The notes beneath the pieces were generated by a model. It had not been told where the DNA came from. It ran no database searches and was given only the letters and a program-made list of their open reading frames with translations. Below are positions 35,197-45,693 of a DNA stretch of 64,000 nt, one piece after another. Made by a program: the position numbers and the translations under genes. Source of the stretch: Pilimelia anulata (GTDB lineage Bacteria; Actinomycetota; Actinomycetes; Mycobacteriales; Micromonosporaceae); the NCBI RefSeq assembly GCF_014647895.1, contig NZ_BMQB01000001.1, positions 434,001 to 498,000 of the forward strand, written 5' to 3'. Numbering within the stretch: the stretch's first letter is position 1; each line of letters begins with the position of its first letter.

Positions 35197-37335
35197 ATGA
35201 CGGCAGGCCCGGACCGGGCACGGGCGCTCGACCTCGCGCTCGCCCAGATCGACAAGCAGTTCGGCAAGGGTTCGGTGATGCGGCTGGGGGAGCGGCCCGT
35301 CGTCCAGACCTCGGTGATCCCCACCGGCTCCATCGCCCTCGACGTCGCGCTCGGCGTCGGCGGCCTCCCGCGCGGCCGCGTGGTCGAGGTGTACGGGCCG
35401 GAGAGCAGCGGCAAGACCACCGTCGCCCTGCACGCGGTGGCCAACGCACAGCGCGCCGGCGGCATCGCCGCCTTCATCGACGCCGAGCACGCCCTCGACC
35501 CCGAGTACGCCAAGGCGCTCGGCGTCGACACCGACGCGATGCTCGTCTCCCAGCCGGACACCGGCGAGCAGGCGCTGGAGATCGCGGACATGCTGATCCG
35601 CTCCGGCGCCATCGACATCATCGTCATCGACTCGGTGGCCGCGCTCGTGCCGCGCGCCGAGATCGAGGGCGAGATGGGCGACAGCCACGTCGGCCTCCAG
35701 GCCCGGCTGATGAGCCAGGCGCTGCGGAAGATCACCGGCGTGCTGAGCAACACCGGGACCACGGCGATCTTCATCAACCAGCTCCGCGAGAAGATCGGCG
35801 TGATGTTCGGCTGCATGTCGTACGGCACCCGGGTCACGCTCGCCGACGGTACGCAGGAGAAGATTGGCAAGATCGTCAACCGGAAGCTCGACATCGAGGT
35901 CCTCTCGTACGACCCCGAGACCGACCGGGTCGAGCCGAAGCGCATCGTCAACTGGTTCAACAACGGCCCGGCCGAGCGGTTCCTCCAGTTCACCGTCGCC
36001 AAGTCGGCGGGCAACGGCCGTGCGCAGTTCGCCGCTACCGCCAACCACCTGGTCCGCACGCCGGGCGGCTGGCGCGAGGCGGGCGAGCTGATCGCCGGCG
36101 ACCGGGTCATGCTCGCCGAGCAGCGCCGCCTCAGCGACCAGCAGTGGGAGGTCATCCTGGGTTCGCTGCTGGGCGACGGCAGTCTGTCGCCGAACCGCGA
36201 CGGCGGCGCCGGCGTGCGATTCCGGCTGGGCCACGGGGCCGCGCAGGCCGACTACCTCGACTGGAAGGTCGGGCTGCTCGGCAACATCCCGGTGTCCCGC
36301 CGGACCGACCGCCGCGGCGCGGTGTTCGCCGACTTCACCCCCCTGCCCGAGCTGGCCGAGCTGCGCCGCGCGGTCTACCTGGGCGACGGCCGGAAGTTCA
36401 TCGGCGAGGAGTACCTGAAGGCGCTCACCCCGCTGGCCCTGGCGATCTGGTACCTGGACGACGGCTCCCTCACTCTCCGCTCCAAGGGCCTTCAGCAGCG
36501 GACGGCCGGTGGCAGCGAGCGCATCGAGATCTGCGTCGAGGCGTTGACCGAGGGCAGCCGGGAGCGGCTCGCGGAGTACCTGCGCGACGTGCACGGCTGC
36601 GACGTGCGGCTGACGATCCGGGGCGCGGCGCAGCAGGCGGTCCTCCGGTTCAGCACGGCCGGCTCGGCCCGCTTCCAGGAGATCGTCGCGCCGTACGTGC
36701 CGGACGCGATGGCGTACAAGCTCCTCCCGCGCCTGCAGGGCCGATGCGCGGTGACACCGCTGTTCGTGGACCCCGAGCTGCGCCCGGTACCCGCGCGCAT
36801 CCTCGACGTCCGGGTGAAGCCGCGGACGCGCTCGATGAACCGCTTCGACATCGAGGTCGAGGGAAACCACAACTACTTCGTCGACGGCGTCATGGTGCAC
36901 AACTCGCCCGAGACGACGACCGGTGGCCGGGCGCTGAAGTTCTACTCCTCGGTCCGGCTCGACGTGCGCCGGATCGAGGCGCTCAAGGACGGCACCGACG
37001 TCGTCGGCAACCGCACCCGGGTCAAGGTCGTCAAGAACAAGGTGGCAGCCCCGTTCAAGCAGGCAGAATTCGACATTCTGTATGGAAAGGGCATTTCGCG
37101 CGAGGGCTCGCTGATCGACGTCGGCGTCGAGCAGAGCATCATCCGCAAGTCGGGCGCCTGGTACACGTACGAGGGCGACCAGCTCGGCCAGGGCAAGGAG
37201 AACTCCCGCAACTTCCTCAAGGAGAACCCCGACATCGCCGCCGAGATCGAGAAGAAGATCTTCGAGAAGCTCGGCGTCGGTATCGGCAGCGACGAGGCCG
37301 GCGGCCCGGAAGCGACGCCGCCCGTCGACTTCTGA
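35197..37335 (+). CDS. recA: Recombinase RecA precursor with intein
   Basis: RecA forms filaments on single-stranded DNA, drives strand exchange and triggers LexA self-cleavage. The 712-residue precursor splits into an N-extein of 205 residues (Walker A GPESSGKT; ending REKIGVMFG), a 364-residue intein and a C-extein of 143 residues starting [14 protein letters not shown]. Spliced RecA would be 348 residues, the normal size. I chose ATG 35197 (AGGGGTGG upstream) because it gives the standard N-terminus [31 protein letters not shown]; the open frame back to 35071 covers the promoter. recX follows. Control by LexA and probably PafBC is suggested by the upstream sites. Confidence 0.97.
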   Translation: MTAGPDRARALDLALAQIDKQFGKGSVMRLGERPVVQTSVIPTGSIALDVALGVGGLPRGRVVEVYGPESSGKTTVALHAVANAQRAGGIAAFIDAEHALDPEYAKALGVDTDAMLVSQPDTGEQALEIADMLIRSGAIDIIVIDSVAALVPRAEIEGEMGDSHVGLQARLMSQALRKITGVLSNTGTTAIFINQLREKIGVMFGCMSYGTRVTLADGTQEKIGKIVNRKLDIEVLSYDPETDRVEPKRIVNWFNNGPAERFLQFTVAKSAGNGRAQFAATANHLVRTPGGWREAGELIAGDRVMLAEQRRLSDQQWEVILGSLLGDGSLSPNRDGGAGVRFRLGHGAAQADYLDWKVGLLGNIPVSRRTDRRGAVFADFTPLPELAELRRAVYLGDGRKFIGEEYLKALTPLALAIWYLDDGSLTLRSKGLQQRTAGGSERIEICVEALTEGSRERLAEYLRDVHGCDVRLTIRGAAQQAVLRFSTAGSARFQEIVAPYVPDAMAYKLLPRLQGRCAVTPLFVDPELRPVPARILDVRVKPRTRSMNRFDIEVEGNHNYFVDGVMVHNSPETTTGGRALKFYSSVRLDVRRIEALKDGTDVVGNRTRVKVVKNKVAAPFKQAEFDILYGKGISREGSLIDVGVEQSIIRKSGAWYTYEGDQLGQGKENSRNFLKENPDIAAEIEKKIFEKLGVGIGSDEAGGPEATPPVDF
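35812..36903 (+). mobile_element. RecA intein with LAGLIDADG homing endonuclease (M. leprae RecA-type site)
   Basis: The intein starts at Cys ([13 protein letters not shown]) and ends VMVHN, followed by Ser as the +1 residue, so all splice-junction residues are present. Block B has TANHL, and block F is [15 protein letters not shown]. The endonuclease motifs LGSLLGDG and [11 protein letters not shown] keep both catalytic Asp residues, so it may be an active homing element. Insertion after GVMFG is the site of the M. leprae RecA intein, not the M. tuberculosis site. Confidence 0.95.
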
Positions 37336-37378
37336 GCCGCGACATGACGCCACACCACGCGATCCCGAACCGCACGGC

Positions 37379-37398
37379 CCCGGCCCGTACGGGCCGGG
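37379..37398. terminator. 20-bp perfect palindrome after recA
   Basis: The arms CCCGGCCC and GGGCCGGG flank a GTAC centre, giving a very stable stem 44 bases after the recA stop. There is no T-tract. Parts of the arm recur just downstream (GGGCCGGGACC). It probably terminates or attenuates transcription before recX. Confidence 0.65.
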
Positions 37399-37439
37399 AC
37401 CGCACGGGCCGGGACCATGCGCCCGGGGACCATGCGGGA

Positions 37440-37461
37440 CCTACCGGCCATGGCCGGTAGG
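37440..37461. promoter_or_regulatory. 22-bp perfect palindrome at the recX start
   Basis: The arms CCTACCGGC and GCCGGTAGG flank CATG, so in RNA a 9-bp stem would hold the AUG at 37450 in its loop. It is a candidate translational or transcriptional attenuator for recX. Confidence 0.6.
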
Positions 37462-38250
37462 CGGTACGGCGCCCGGCGGGGGCGGGGCTGGGACGCGGCC
37501 CCGCCCCCGCCGGCCCCGTCGTCATCCGCGGACCAGCCGCCCCGCCCCGGCGGCCCCACCGCCGCGCCCGGTGATCCAGGGGACCGGCAGAGCGATCCCG
37601 GGGACCGGCAGAGCAACCCCGCAGACGGGCAGGGCGATCCCGCGGCCGGGGAGGGCATCCGGCACCGTGGCCGGTCGGGCGGGCGGCGGCGGGACGAGCG
37701 CCCGTCGGTGGAGCGGGACCCGTTCGAATTCGCCCGCGACGTCTGCCTCCGCCAGCTCGCCACCCGCCCCCGCACCCGCACCGAGCTGGCCGCCGCCCTG
37801 CGCCGCCGCGGCGTCCCCGACGAGGTCGCCGGCGCGGTGCTGGAGCGGTACGCCGAGGTCGGGATGATCGACGACGCCGCCTTCGCCCGGGCCTGGGTCA
37901 CCAGCCGGCACCACGGGCGCGGGCTGGCCCGCCGGGCGCTCGTCCAGGAGCTGCGGCACAAGGGCGTGACCGGCAGCGACGCCGAGGAGGCGCTCGCCGA
38001 GCTGGATCCGGCGACCGAGGCGGCGACCGCCCGCGAGCTGGTCCGGCGCAAGCTGCGCGGCATGGCCCGCGTCGAGTACGCGGTGGCGCTGCGCCGGCTG
38101 GGTGGGATGCTCGCCCGCAAGGGCTACCCGGCGGGGCTGGCGCTGTCCGTCGTCCGGGAGGAGCTGGCCGCCCGCGGCGCGGCCGACGACGACCCGGACG
38201 GGGGATTCGACGCGGCCGACGCGGAGTGGTCCACACCGGAATGGACCTGA
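37450..38250 (+). CDS. recX: Regulatory protein RecX
   Basis: RecX binds and limits RecA filaments. The protein of about 266 residues has a disordered Pro/Gly/Asp-rich N-terminus of about 90 residues with repeats of DPGDRQSDPGD. The three-helix RecX repeats follow (FARDVCLRQLATRPRTRTELAAALRRRGVPDEVAGAVLERYAEVGMIDDAAFARAWV, then RRALVQELRHKGV). The start is uncertain: ATG 37417, 37432 or 37450. I prefer 37450, in the loop of a perfect palindrome, because the upstream part is made of repeated palindromic DNA. It lies directly downstream of recA, as in most actinomycetes. Confidence 0.88.
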   Translation: MAGRRYGARRGRGWDAAPPPPAPSSSADQPPRPGGPTAAPGDPGDRQSDPGDRQSNPADGQGDPAAGEGIRHRGRSGGRRRDERPSVERDPFEFARDVCLRQLATRPRTRTELAAALRRRGVPDEVAGAVLERYAEVGMIDDAAFARAWVTSRHHGRGLARRALVQELRHKGVTGSDAEEALAELDPATEAATARELVRRKLRGMARVEYAVALRRLGGMLARKGYPAGLALSVVREELAARGAADDDPDGGFDAADAEWSTPEWT

Positions 38251-38358
38251 GACCTCCGACCCTTGTGGGCGATTGTATGCTCCAATGAGTACTGCGCGTG
38301 GTTGATGCCTTCGCTCTCCCGGTGCGGGATGTCCTGATCCGACGGGATCGTCGGTATC

Positions 38359-38388
38359 TTGACCGGGCTGCGATTCGCGTCCTACCCT
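38359..38388 (+). promoter_or_regulatory. Candidate rny promoter
   Basis: TTGACC (38359-38364) and TACCCT (38383-38388) are spaced by 18 bases, the best -35/-10 pair in the interval. The leader would be about 275 bases. Confidence 0.45.
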
Positions 38389-38524
38389 CGCGTTATCCAA
38401 GCCAGTACCTCGACCGTCAGCTCATCACCAGTGCGAGCCAGATAGCCGTCGCCGGTGCTGCGGGCGACCCGGTCGGACACCGCCCCGGCGCGGCCGAAGC
38501 GGTCCGGCGCCGGGTGCCGAGCCA

Positions 38525-38536
38525 TTGTCGACAATC
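38525..38536. promoter_or_regulatory. 12-bp perfect dyad ATTGTCGACAAT upstream of rny
   Basis: This AT-rich perfect palindrome lies 134 bases before rny and resembles operators of FCD-type GntR regulators (TTGT-N2-ACAA). It would lie downstream of the candidate promoter, as a roadblock-type operator. No GntR regulator of that type is in the window. Confidence 0.45.
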
Positions 38537-38670
38537 ATCGCGATCCGGCGAGTGGTGCCCCGTGCGGCGCCGCCCGCCCGGTGGCGTCTGTGCGGCACCA
38601 CCGCTGCGCTCGGCCGTGGGTCTCGATGGCACACCCCGTCCTGCGGTGTGCCCGCCGGAGGGGGTGGCCG

Positions 38671-40200
<1,530 letters not shown>

Positions 40201-40201
40201 C

Positions 40202-40217
40202 GCGCCGCTACCGGCGC
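40202..40217. terminator. Small hairpin between convergent rny and gluD
   Basis: GCGCCG and CGGCGC pair around a 4-base loop, 2 bases after the rny stop. It is a weak candidate terminator. Confidence 0.35.
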
Positions 40218-40263
40218 ACGGCAACCCCGAACGGCGTCCGGATCGCCGGTGTCGGCGGGGGTG

Positions 40264-41148
40264 TCAGCGGACGAGGTTCAGGCCCGGGCCGTGCTCGTCG
40301 CCGTCCTCGACGGCCGTGATCCGGACCGTCGTGCGGCCCTGCCGCATCATCCGCCGGTCCAGCCAGCCGGCGAACCAGGTGAGCACGCTGTTGATCGCGA
40401 TGTAGATGATCGCGATGACGATCGCCGCCTGGAGCACGTTGCCGTAGTTGGCGGAGAGCACGTTGACGCCCTGCTGGATCAGCTCGGGGTACGCGATGAT
40501 GTACCCGAGCGCGGTGTCCTTGAGCAGCACGACGAGCTGGCTGACGATCACCGGCAGCATCGACCGGGCCGCCTGCGGGATGAGGATGTGCCCCATCACC
40601 TGCGACTTGCGCAGCCCGAGCGCGTACCCGGCCTCGGCCTGGCCGCTGGGTACCGCGCGGACGCCGGCGCGGAACGCCTCGGCGAGCACCGACCCGTTGT
40701 ACAGCGTGAGGCCGACGACGACCGCCCAGAACGCGGGGAACGGCGCCTCGATGAGAAACGGCACGCCGTACGACAGGAAGAAGATCATCAGCAGCAGCGG
40801 CACCGCCCGGCAGAACTCGACGACGGCGCCGGCGGGCAGGCTCAGCCACTTGTGGTCGGACAGCCGGCCGACCGAGAAGATCACCCCGAACGCCAGCGCG
40901 AGCACCATCCCGACGCCGGCGGCCGTCAGCGTGCCCCACAGGCCGGGCAGGATGAAGTCGGTCCAGGTGGCGGGCTGGACGAACGGCTTCCAGAGGTCGG
41001 CCGCCCACTGGTCCTTGGCGTCGAACTGCACGTAGATGTACCAGAGCAGGGCTGCCGCGCCGACCGCGAAGACCACGGTGAGCACGCGGTTGCGGACGCG
41101 GGCGCGCGGCCCCGGGTGGTCGTAGAGGACGGCACTGGTGGCGCTCAT
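40264..41148 (-). CDS. gluD: Glutamate-type ABC transporter permease GluD
   Basis: The 294-residue polar amino acid permease has an N-terminal helix, then FILPGLWGTLTAAGVGMVLALAFGVIFSVGRLS. The conserved coupling loop EAFRAGVRAVPSGQAEAGYALGLRKSQVMGHILIPQAARSMLP contacts the ATPase. It is the last gene of the gluABCD run and probably pairs with GluC as a heterodimeric channel. A C-terminal charged tail (DGDEHGPGLNLVR) is typical of actinomycete GluD. Confidence 0.9.
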   Translation of the reverse strand: MSATSAVLYDHPGPRARVRNRVLTVVFAVGAAALLWYIYVQFDAKDQWAADLWKPFVQPATWTDFILPGLWGTLTAAGVGMVLALAFGVIFSVGRLSDHKWLSLPAGAVVEFCRAVPLLLMIFFLSYGVPFLIEAPFPAFWAVVVGLTLYNGSVLAEAFRAGVRAVPSGQAEAGYALGLRKSQVMGHILIPQAARSMLPVIVSQLVVLLKDTALGYIIAYPELIQQGVNVLSANYGNVLQAAIVIAIIYIAINSVLTWFAGWLDRRMMRQGRTTVRITAVEDGDEHGPGLNLVR

Positions 41149-41194
41149 CGGGTCGCCTCCGGGGATCGGCGGCCGGCGGTGCCGGCGGCGGGGG

Positions 41195-41869
41195 TCATCG
41201 GCGGACCGCCAGGCGGTTGCCGAGCCAGTTGAACAGGTACCCGGTCGGGACCAGCAGGGCGACGAAGACGCCGGCGAAGACCAGGAAGATCGGCACGACC
41301 ACGTTGCCGTTCTCGTTGATCAGTTCCTTCATCGCGTTGGCCGACTCGGCGAGGCCGATCGTGCCGACGATGGTGGCGTTCTTGGTCAGTGCGATGAGGA
41401 TGCTGCCGAGCGGGGCGACGACCGCGCGCCCCGCCTGCGGCAGGATGATCAGCCGCAGCGTCTGGCCGAAGGTCAGCCCGATGGCCCGGGCGGCCTCGGC
41501 CTGGCCCGCGGGGACGGTGTTGATGCCGGACCGGATCGCCTCGCAGACGAATGCCGCGGTGTAGGTCGCGAGCCCGACGACGCCGAGCCAGAACACGTTG
41601 AGCTGGATGTCGTCGGAGAACTGGAGGCTGAGCGTCGTGTACAGGCCGAAGTAGCAGAAGTACACGACGAGGGTCAGCGGGGTGTTGCGGAAGATGTTCA
41701 CCCAGGCGGTGCCGACGCCGCGCAGGATCGGCACGGGCGAGACCCGCATCGCGGCGAGGAGCACCCCGAGGACGAGCGCCAGCACGCCGGCCGCGCCGGT
41801 CAGCTTGAGGATCCAGCCGAAGCCGGTGAGGATGACCCGCTGCACGGCGGGGTCACTGAAGATCTCCAT
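41195..41869 (-). CDS. gluC: Glutamate-type ABC transporter permease GluC
   Basis: The 224-residue membrane protein has the coupling loop EAIRSGINTVPAGQAEAARAIGLTFGQTLRLIILPQAGRAVV and the segment VNIFRNTPLTLVVYF of the polar amino acid permease family. It ends 46 bases before gluD. A strong hairpin separates it from the binding-protein gene, so its level is probably lower than that of GluB. Confidence 0.9.
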   Translation of the reverse strand: MEIFSDPAVQRVILTGFGWILKLTGAAGVLALVLGVLLAAMRVSPVPILRGVGTAWVNIFRNTPLTLVVYFCYFGLYTTLSLQFSDDIQLNVFWLGVVGLATYTAAFVCEAIRSGINTVPAGQAEAARAIGLTFGQTLRLIILPQAGRAVVAPLGSILIALTKNATIVGTIGLAESANAMKELINENGNVVVPIFLVFAGVFVALLVPTGYLFNWLGNRLAVRR

Positions 41870-41895
41870 CGACGCTCCCGGGTGGATCGCGCCGG

Positions 41896-41926
41896 GTCGG
41901 GGCCGGCCGCGCGGGCCGGCCCCGAC
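41896..41926 (-). terminator. Hairpin between gluB and gluC
   Basis: GTCGGGGCCGGCC (41896-41908) and GGCCGGCCCCGAC (41914-41926) form a perfect 13-bp stem with a 5-base loop, 7 bases past the gluB stop. As in many ABC operons, it may stabilise the binding-protein mRNA or attenuate the permease genes. Confidence 0.7.
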
Positions 41927-41932
41927 TGCCGG

Positions 41933-42784
41933 TCAGCCGCAGTTGGTGAGCTTGCTCGTGTCGAGGGTCGGGGCGCCCTTGCCGCTCTTGCCGAGCGAGG
42001 TGTCCCAGGCCTTCTGGTACGAGCCGTCGGTGGCGGAGGTGCGCAGGATCTCGTTGATCTTGTTGCAGCCCTCCTTGTCGTCCTTCTTCAGCCCGATGCC
42101 GTACGGCTCGGTGCTGAACGTCTTGCCGACGACCCTGAACTTGCCCGCGTACTGCGACTGGGCGGCGTACCCGGCGAGGATGATGTCGTCGGTGGTGACC
42201 GCCTCGGTCTTCTTGCCGGCCAGGTCGGCAATGCACTTCGAGTACGAGTCGAACTGCTGGAGCTGCGCCTTCGGGTACTCGGACTGGATCCGCTTCGCCG
42301 GCGTCGAGCCGGTGACGGAGCAGACCTTCTTGCCGGTCAGCGACTCCGGGCCGGTGATGGCCGTGTTGGCGGCCTCGACGAGCAGGTCTTGCCCGGCGAT
42401 GTAGTACGGCCCGCCGAACCCGACCTTCTGCTTGCGCTCGTCGTTGATCGTGTACGTCGCCACGACCAGGTCGACCTGCCCCTGCTGGATGAACGGCTCA
42501 CGGTTGGCCGACACCGTGGTCTTCCACTCGATGCCGCTCTCCTCCACCCCGAGGCCCTTGGCGATGATCTTGGCGATCTCGATGTCGAAGCCCTCGTACG
42601 TCGAGCCGGTCTGCAGGCCGAGGCCCGGCTGGTCGGCCTTCACGCCGATGACCAGCTTCTTGTCCTTGCTGGCCTTCTGGACGATGCCGCCGGCCGCGTC
42701 GCCGCTGTCGTCGCCGCAGGCGGCCAGGCCGGTGAGGGCGAGGGTGGCCGCCGCCGCGACGGCGACGATCCGGGTGATGCGCAT
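41933..42784 (-). CDS. gluB: Glutamate-binding lipoprotein GluB
   Basis: The 283-residue substrate-binding protein has a lipoprotein signal (TLALTGLAAC; lipid-attached Cys23). The family 3 solute-binding fold follows: LVIGVKADQPGLGLQTGSTYEGFDIEIAKIIAKGLGV, then VDLVVATYTINDERKQKVGFGGPYYIAGQDLLV. It is anchored outside the membrane and delivers amino acid, most likely glutamate or aspartate judged from operon type, to GluCD. ATG 42784 is preceded by AAGGAG. Confidence 0.92.
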   Translation of the reverse strand: MRITRIVAVAAAATLALTGLAACGDDSGDAAGGIVQKASKDKKLVIGVKADQPGLGLQTGSTYEGFDIEIAKIIAKGLGVEESGIEWKTTVSANREPFIQQGQVDLVVATYTINDERKQKVGFGGPYYIAGQDLLVEAANTAITGPESLTGKKVCSVTGSTPAKRIQSEYPKAQLQQFDSYSKCIADLAGKKTEAVTTDDIILAGYAAQSQYAGKFRVVGKTFSTEPYGIGLKKDDKEGCNKINEILRTSATDGSYQKAWDTSLGKSGKGAPTLDTSKLTNCG

Positions 42785-42809
42785 GGTGGTTTCTCCTTCG
42801 TGGTGGTCG

Positions 42810-42827
42810 CCCGCGATTCGGCGCGGG
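42810..42827 (-). other. Intercistronic hairpin between gluA and gluB
   Basis: CCCGCG and CGCGGG pair around a 6-base loop in the 68-base gap, upstream of the gluB ribosome binding site. It may be an RNA processing or protection element. Confidence 0.4.
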
Positions 42828-42852
42828 TCACCGCTCCCCAGGGTGATGGCGT

Positions 42853-43602
42853 TCAGTGGGTCAGGATCCGGGACAGGAAGTCCTTCGCCCGGTCGCTGCG
42901 CGGGTTGCCGAAGAACTCGTTCGGCGGCGCCTCCTCGACGAGCTGCCCGTCGGCCATGAACACGACGCGGTGCGCGGCGTGCCGGGCGAAGCCCATCTCG
43001 TGCGTGACGACGACCATCGTCATGCCGTCGCGGGCCAGCGCGGTCATGACCTCCAGCACCTCGCCGACCATCTCCGGGTCGAGCGCGCTGGTGGGCTCGT
43101 CGAACAGCATCGCCTTCGGGTGCATGGCCAGCGCCCGGGCGATCGCCGCGCGCTGCTGCTGGCCGCCGGAGAGCTGCGCCGGGTACTTGCCGGCCTGGTT
43201 GGCGATGCCGACCCGGTCCAGCAGCTCCAGCGCGTGCGTGCGGGCCTGCTCGGCGGGCTCCCGGCGGACCCGGATCGGGCCGAGTGTGACGTTGTCCAGG
43301 ATGGTCTTGTGCGCGAACAGGTTGAACGACTGGAAGACCATGCCGACCTCGCTGCGCAGCCGGGCCAGCGCCTTGCCCTCGGCCGGCAGCGGCACGCCGT
43401 CGAACCGGATCTCGCCGGTGTTGATGGTCTCCAGCCGGTTGATCGCCCGGCACAGCGTCGACTTGCCGGACCCGGACGGCCCGATGACCACGATGACCTC
43501 GCCGCGGGCGATCGAGAGGTCGACGTCGCGCAGGACGTGCAGCTCGCCGAACCACTTGTTCACGCCGTTGAGCACGATCAACGGTTCGGTCTCCGCCGCC
43601 AT
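42853..43602 (-). CDS. gluA: Glutamate-type ABC transporter ATP-binding protein GluA
   Basis: The 249-residue ATPase has Walker [11 protein letters not shown]-loop VFQSFNLF, signature LSGGQQQR, Walker [14 protein letters not shown] and switch His in [10 protein letters not shown]. It is the first gene of gluABCD and powers uptake. ATG 43602 has GGGAGG upstream. A perfect 24-bp palindrome lies just above the ribosome binding site, and a TAAAGT -10 candidate is at 43666-43671. Confidence 0.95.
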   Translation of the reverse strand: MAAETEPLIVLNGVNKWFGELHVLRDVDLSIARGEVIVVIGPSGSGKSTLCRAINRLETINTGEIRFDGVPLPAEGKALARLRSEVGMVFQSFNLFAHKTILDNVTLGPIRVRREPAEQARTHALELLDRVGIANQAGKYPAQLSGGQQQRAAIARALAMHPKAMLFDEPTSALDPEMVGEVLEVMTALARDGMTMVVVTHEMGFARHAAHRVVFMADGQLVEEAPPNEFFGNPRSDRAKDFLSRILTH

Positions 43603-43617
43603 GGGCCGCCTCCCTGT

Positions 43618-43641
43618 CGCCCGCCCGCCGGCGGGCGGGCG
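43618..43641 (-). promoter_or_regulatory. 24-bp perfect palindrome in the gluA leader
   Basis: The palindrome is centred at 43629/43630 and consists only of G and C. It lies 4 bases upstream of the GGGAGG ribosome binding site, so the hairpin could affect loading of ribosomes on gluA. Confidence 0.5.
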
Positions 43642-43665
43642 GCGCTCGGTTGTCGCTTGGAGGTC

Positions 43666-43698
43666 ACTTTAAGGGGGCGCGGCCAGCGCCGCGGCGCT
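43666..43698 (-). promoter_or_regulatory. Candidate gluA promoter region
   Basis: TAAAGT (minus strand, 43671-43666) fits a -10. The perfect 14-bp dyad AGCGCCGCGGCGCT (43685-43698) covers the place where a -35 would be and may be an operator. The -35 sequence itself is poor. Confidence 0.35.
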
Positions 43699-43761
43699 CG
43701 GCGGGTCACGGGCCGGTAACGCCCTTCCACAACATGGTCATCACTGAATGTTGCCCAAAAG

Positions 43762-43977
43762 TTACTTCGCGCCGCCCCGGACCACCAGCGAGCCCAGAAG
43801 CTGCTGCGTCGCGGCGGTCACGGCCGCCACGGCCTCGTCGAAGGCGGCCCGGTTGTGCGGCGCGGGGGCCCGGAAACCGGAAATTTTCCGTACGTACTGG
43901 AGGGCCGCCGCGTGCATGTCGGCCTCGGTGACCGCCTCGGCGTACGGTTCGCGGAGGGTCTTGATGGAGCGGCACAT
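43762..43977 (-). CDS. DUF2277 family small protein
   Basis: The 71-residue protein begins [38 protein letters not shown], the signature of the DUF2277 family found next to miaB in actinomycetes. The function is unknown. ATG 43977 follows GGGAGG. The frame is open upstream to 44187, but that part overlaps miaB. Divergent from miaB with 49 bases between starts. Confidence 0.88.
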   Translation of the reverse strand: MCRSIKTLREPYAEAVTEADMHAAALQYVRKISGFRAPAPHNRAAFDEAVAAVTAATQQLLGSLVVRGGAK

Positions 43978-44026
43978 GGTGCGCCTCCCGGTTCGTGATG
44001 CGGTACGGATATCGTGGTCTGCTGTC

Positions 44027-45610
44027 ATGACTACCCTGCCCGTGATCCCGCCCGCCGCGCCAGTGGGCGCTCCGGCGGCCCCCGCCCCGGCCGCCGACCC
44101 CGCCGCGCCCGGCCCCACCGCGCCCGGCGACGCCGCTCGCACGTACCAGGTGCGCACGTTCGGCTGCCAGATGAACATGCACGACACCGAGCGGATCGCC
44201 GGGCTGTTGGAGGGCGCCGGCTACGTCCGCGCTCCCGGCGACGACGCCGACGTGGTCGTGTTCAACACCTGCGCGGTCCGGGAGAACGCCGACAACCGCC
44301 TGTACGGCAACCTGGGCCACCTGCGCCCGGTCAAGCTCAAGCGCCCCGACCTGCAGATCGCCGTCGGCGGCTGCCTGGCCCAGAAGGACCGCGGCGAGAT
44401 CGTCCGCCGGGCGCCCTGGGTGGACGTGGTCTTCGGCACGCACAATATCGGCTCGCTGCCGGCGCTGCTGGCGCGGTCCCGGCACAACGCCGCGGCCGAG
44501 GTCGAGATCCTGGAGGCACTGGAGACGTTCCCGTCGACGCTGCCGACCCGGCGGGAGTCGACGTACGCCGGCTGGGTGTCGGTGTCGGTCGGCTGCAACA
44601 ACACCTGCACCTTCTGCATCGTGCCGAGCCTGCGCGGCAAGGAGCGGGACCGCCGGCCCGGCGACGTGCTGGCCGAGGTGCGGGCGCTGGTCGCCGAGGG
44701 CGTGCTGGAGGTGACGCTGCTCGGGCAGAACGTCAACTCGTACGGGGCGGAGTTCGGCGACCGGTACGCCTTCGGCAAGCTGCTGCGCGCCTGCGGCGGG
44801 ATCGACGGGCTGGAGCGGGTCCGGTTCACCAGCCCGCACCCGAAGGACTTCACCGACGACGTGATCGAGGCGATGGCCGGTACGCCGAACGTGTGCCACC
44901 AGCTCCACATGCCCCTGCAGTCCGGCTCGGACGCGGTGCTGCGGGCGATGCGGCGCAGCTACCGGTCCGCCCGGTACCTCGGCATCATCGAGAAGGTCCG
45001 GGCGGCGATGCCGGACGCGGCGATCACCACCGACATCATCGTCGGCTTCCCCGGCGAGACCGACGCGGACTTCGAGGCGACCCTGGACGTGGTCCGGGCG
45101 GCCCGGTTCGCCACCGCGTTCACCTTCCAGTACTCCAAGCGCCCCGGCACCCCGGCCGCGACCATGGCCGAGCAGGTGCCGCGCGAGGTCGTGGGGGAGC
45201 GGTACCAGCGCCTGCTCGCGACGCTGGAGGAGATCACCTGGGCCGAGAACAAGCGGCTGCTCGGCGAGACCGTCGAGGTGCTCGTGGCCGTCGGCGAGGG
45301 CCGCAAGGACGAGGCGACCGGGCGGCTGTCCGGGCGGGCCCGGGACGGCCGGCTGGTCCACTTCACCGCCGGCTCGCTCGCGGGCGCGATCCGGCCGGGA
45401 GACGTCGTGCACGCCACGGTCACGTACGCCGCGCCGCACCACCTGAACTGCGACGGCGAGCCGGTGGCCCACCGGCGCACCCGGGCCGGCGACGCGTACG
45501 CGGCCGGCCGCGCCCCGAAGCTGCCCGGCGTGGCCCTCGGCATGCCGACGATCGGCCGCCCGGCCACCCCGCCACCGCCTGCCGGCGGCTGCGGCACCGG
45601 CCCGCACTGA
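44027..45610 (+). CDS. miaB: tRNA-2-methylthio-N6-dimethylallyladenosine synthase MiaB
   Basis: MiaB is a radical-SAM enzyme that adds methylthio to i6A37 in tRNA, acting after MiaA, which is encoded 4 kb downstream. The 527-residue protein has an Ala/Pro-rich extension of about 40 residues. The N-terminal cluster cysteines follow ([26 protein letters not shown]), then radical-SAM C190, C194, C197 (CNNTCTFC), [19 protein letters not shown] and a TRAM domain. ATG 44027 has no ribosome binding site; TATCGT (44010-44015) 11 bases upstream suggests a very short leader. Confidence 0.95.
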   Translation: MTTLPVIPPAAPVGAPAAPAPAADPAAPGPTAPGDAARTYQVRTFGCQMNMHDTERIAGLLEGAGYVRAPGDDADVVVFNTCAVRENADNRLYGNLGHLRPVKLKRPDLQIAVGGCLAQKDRGEIVRRAPWVDVVFGTHNIGSLPALLARSRHNAAAEVEILEALETFPSTLPTRRESTYAGWVSVSVGCNNTCTFCIVPSLRGKERDRRPGDVLAEVRALVAEGVLEVTLLGQNVNSYGAEFGDRYAFGKLLRACGGIDGLERVRFTSPHPKDFTDDVIEAMAGTPNVCHQLHMPLQSGSDAVLRAMRRSYRSARYLGIIEKVRAAMPDAAITTDIIVGFPGETDADFEATLDVVRAARFATAFTFQYSKRPGTPAATMAEQVPREVVGERYQRLLATLEEITWAENKRLLGETVEVLVAVGEGRKDEATGRLSGRARDGRLVHFTAGSLAGAIRPGDVVHATVTYAAPHHLNCDGEPVAHRRTRAGDAYAAGRAPKLPGVALGMPTIGRPATPPPPAGGCGTGPH

Positions 45611-45640
45611 CGCCGCCCCGACGAAGGCGGTCGCGCGGGA

Positions 45641-45690
45641 CACCCTCCCGGCGTACGTCACCAGCGGGGTGGGATGACGGCCGGGAGGTG
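45641..45690. terminator. Imperfect hairpin between convergent miaB and the DUF349 gene
   Basis: CACCCTCCCGG and CCGGGAGGTG pair with a single bulged base around a 29-base loop. It is a moderate candidate for a bidirectional terminator. Confidence 0.35.
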
Positions 45691-45693
45691 GGG

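Larger units (their letters stand above)
38251..38670. other. recX-rny intergenic region
   Basis: No gene is supported in these 420 bases. They contain a promoter-like pair at 38359-38388 and a perfect dyad ATTGTCGACAAT at 38525-38536. The first part is AT-richer than the surroundings. Confidence 0.6.

Noticed and set aside
38298..38670. Open frame upstream of rny as a small gene
   Set aside because: Runs into rny in another frame, has no ribosome binding site and no protein-like pattern; the interval holds regulatory motifs.
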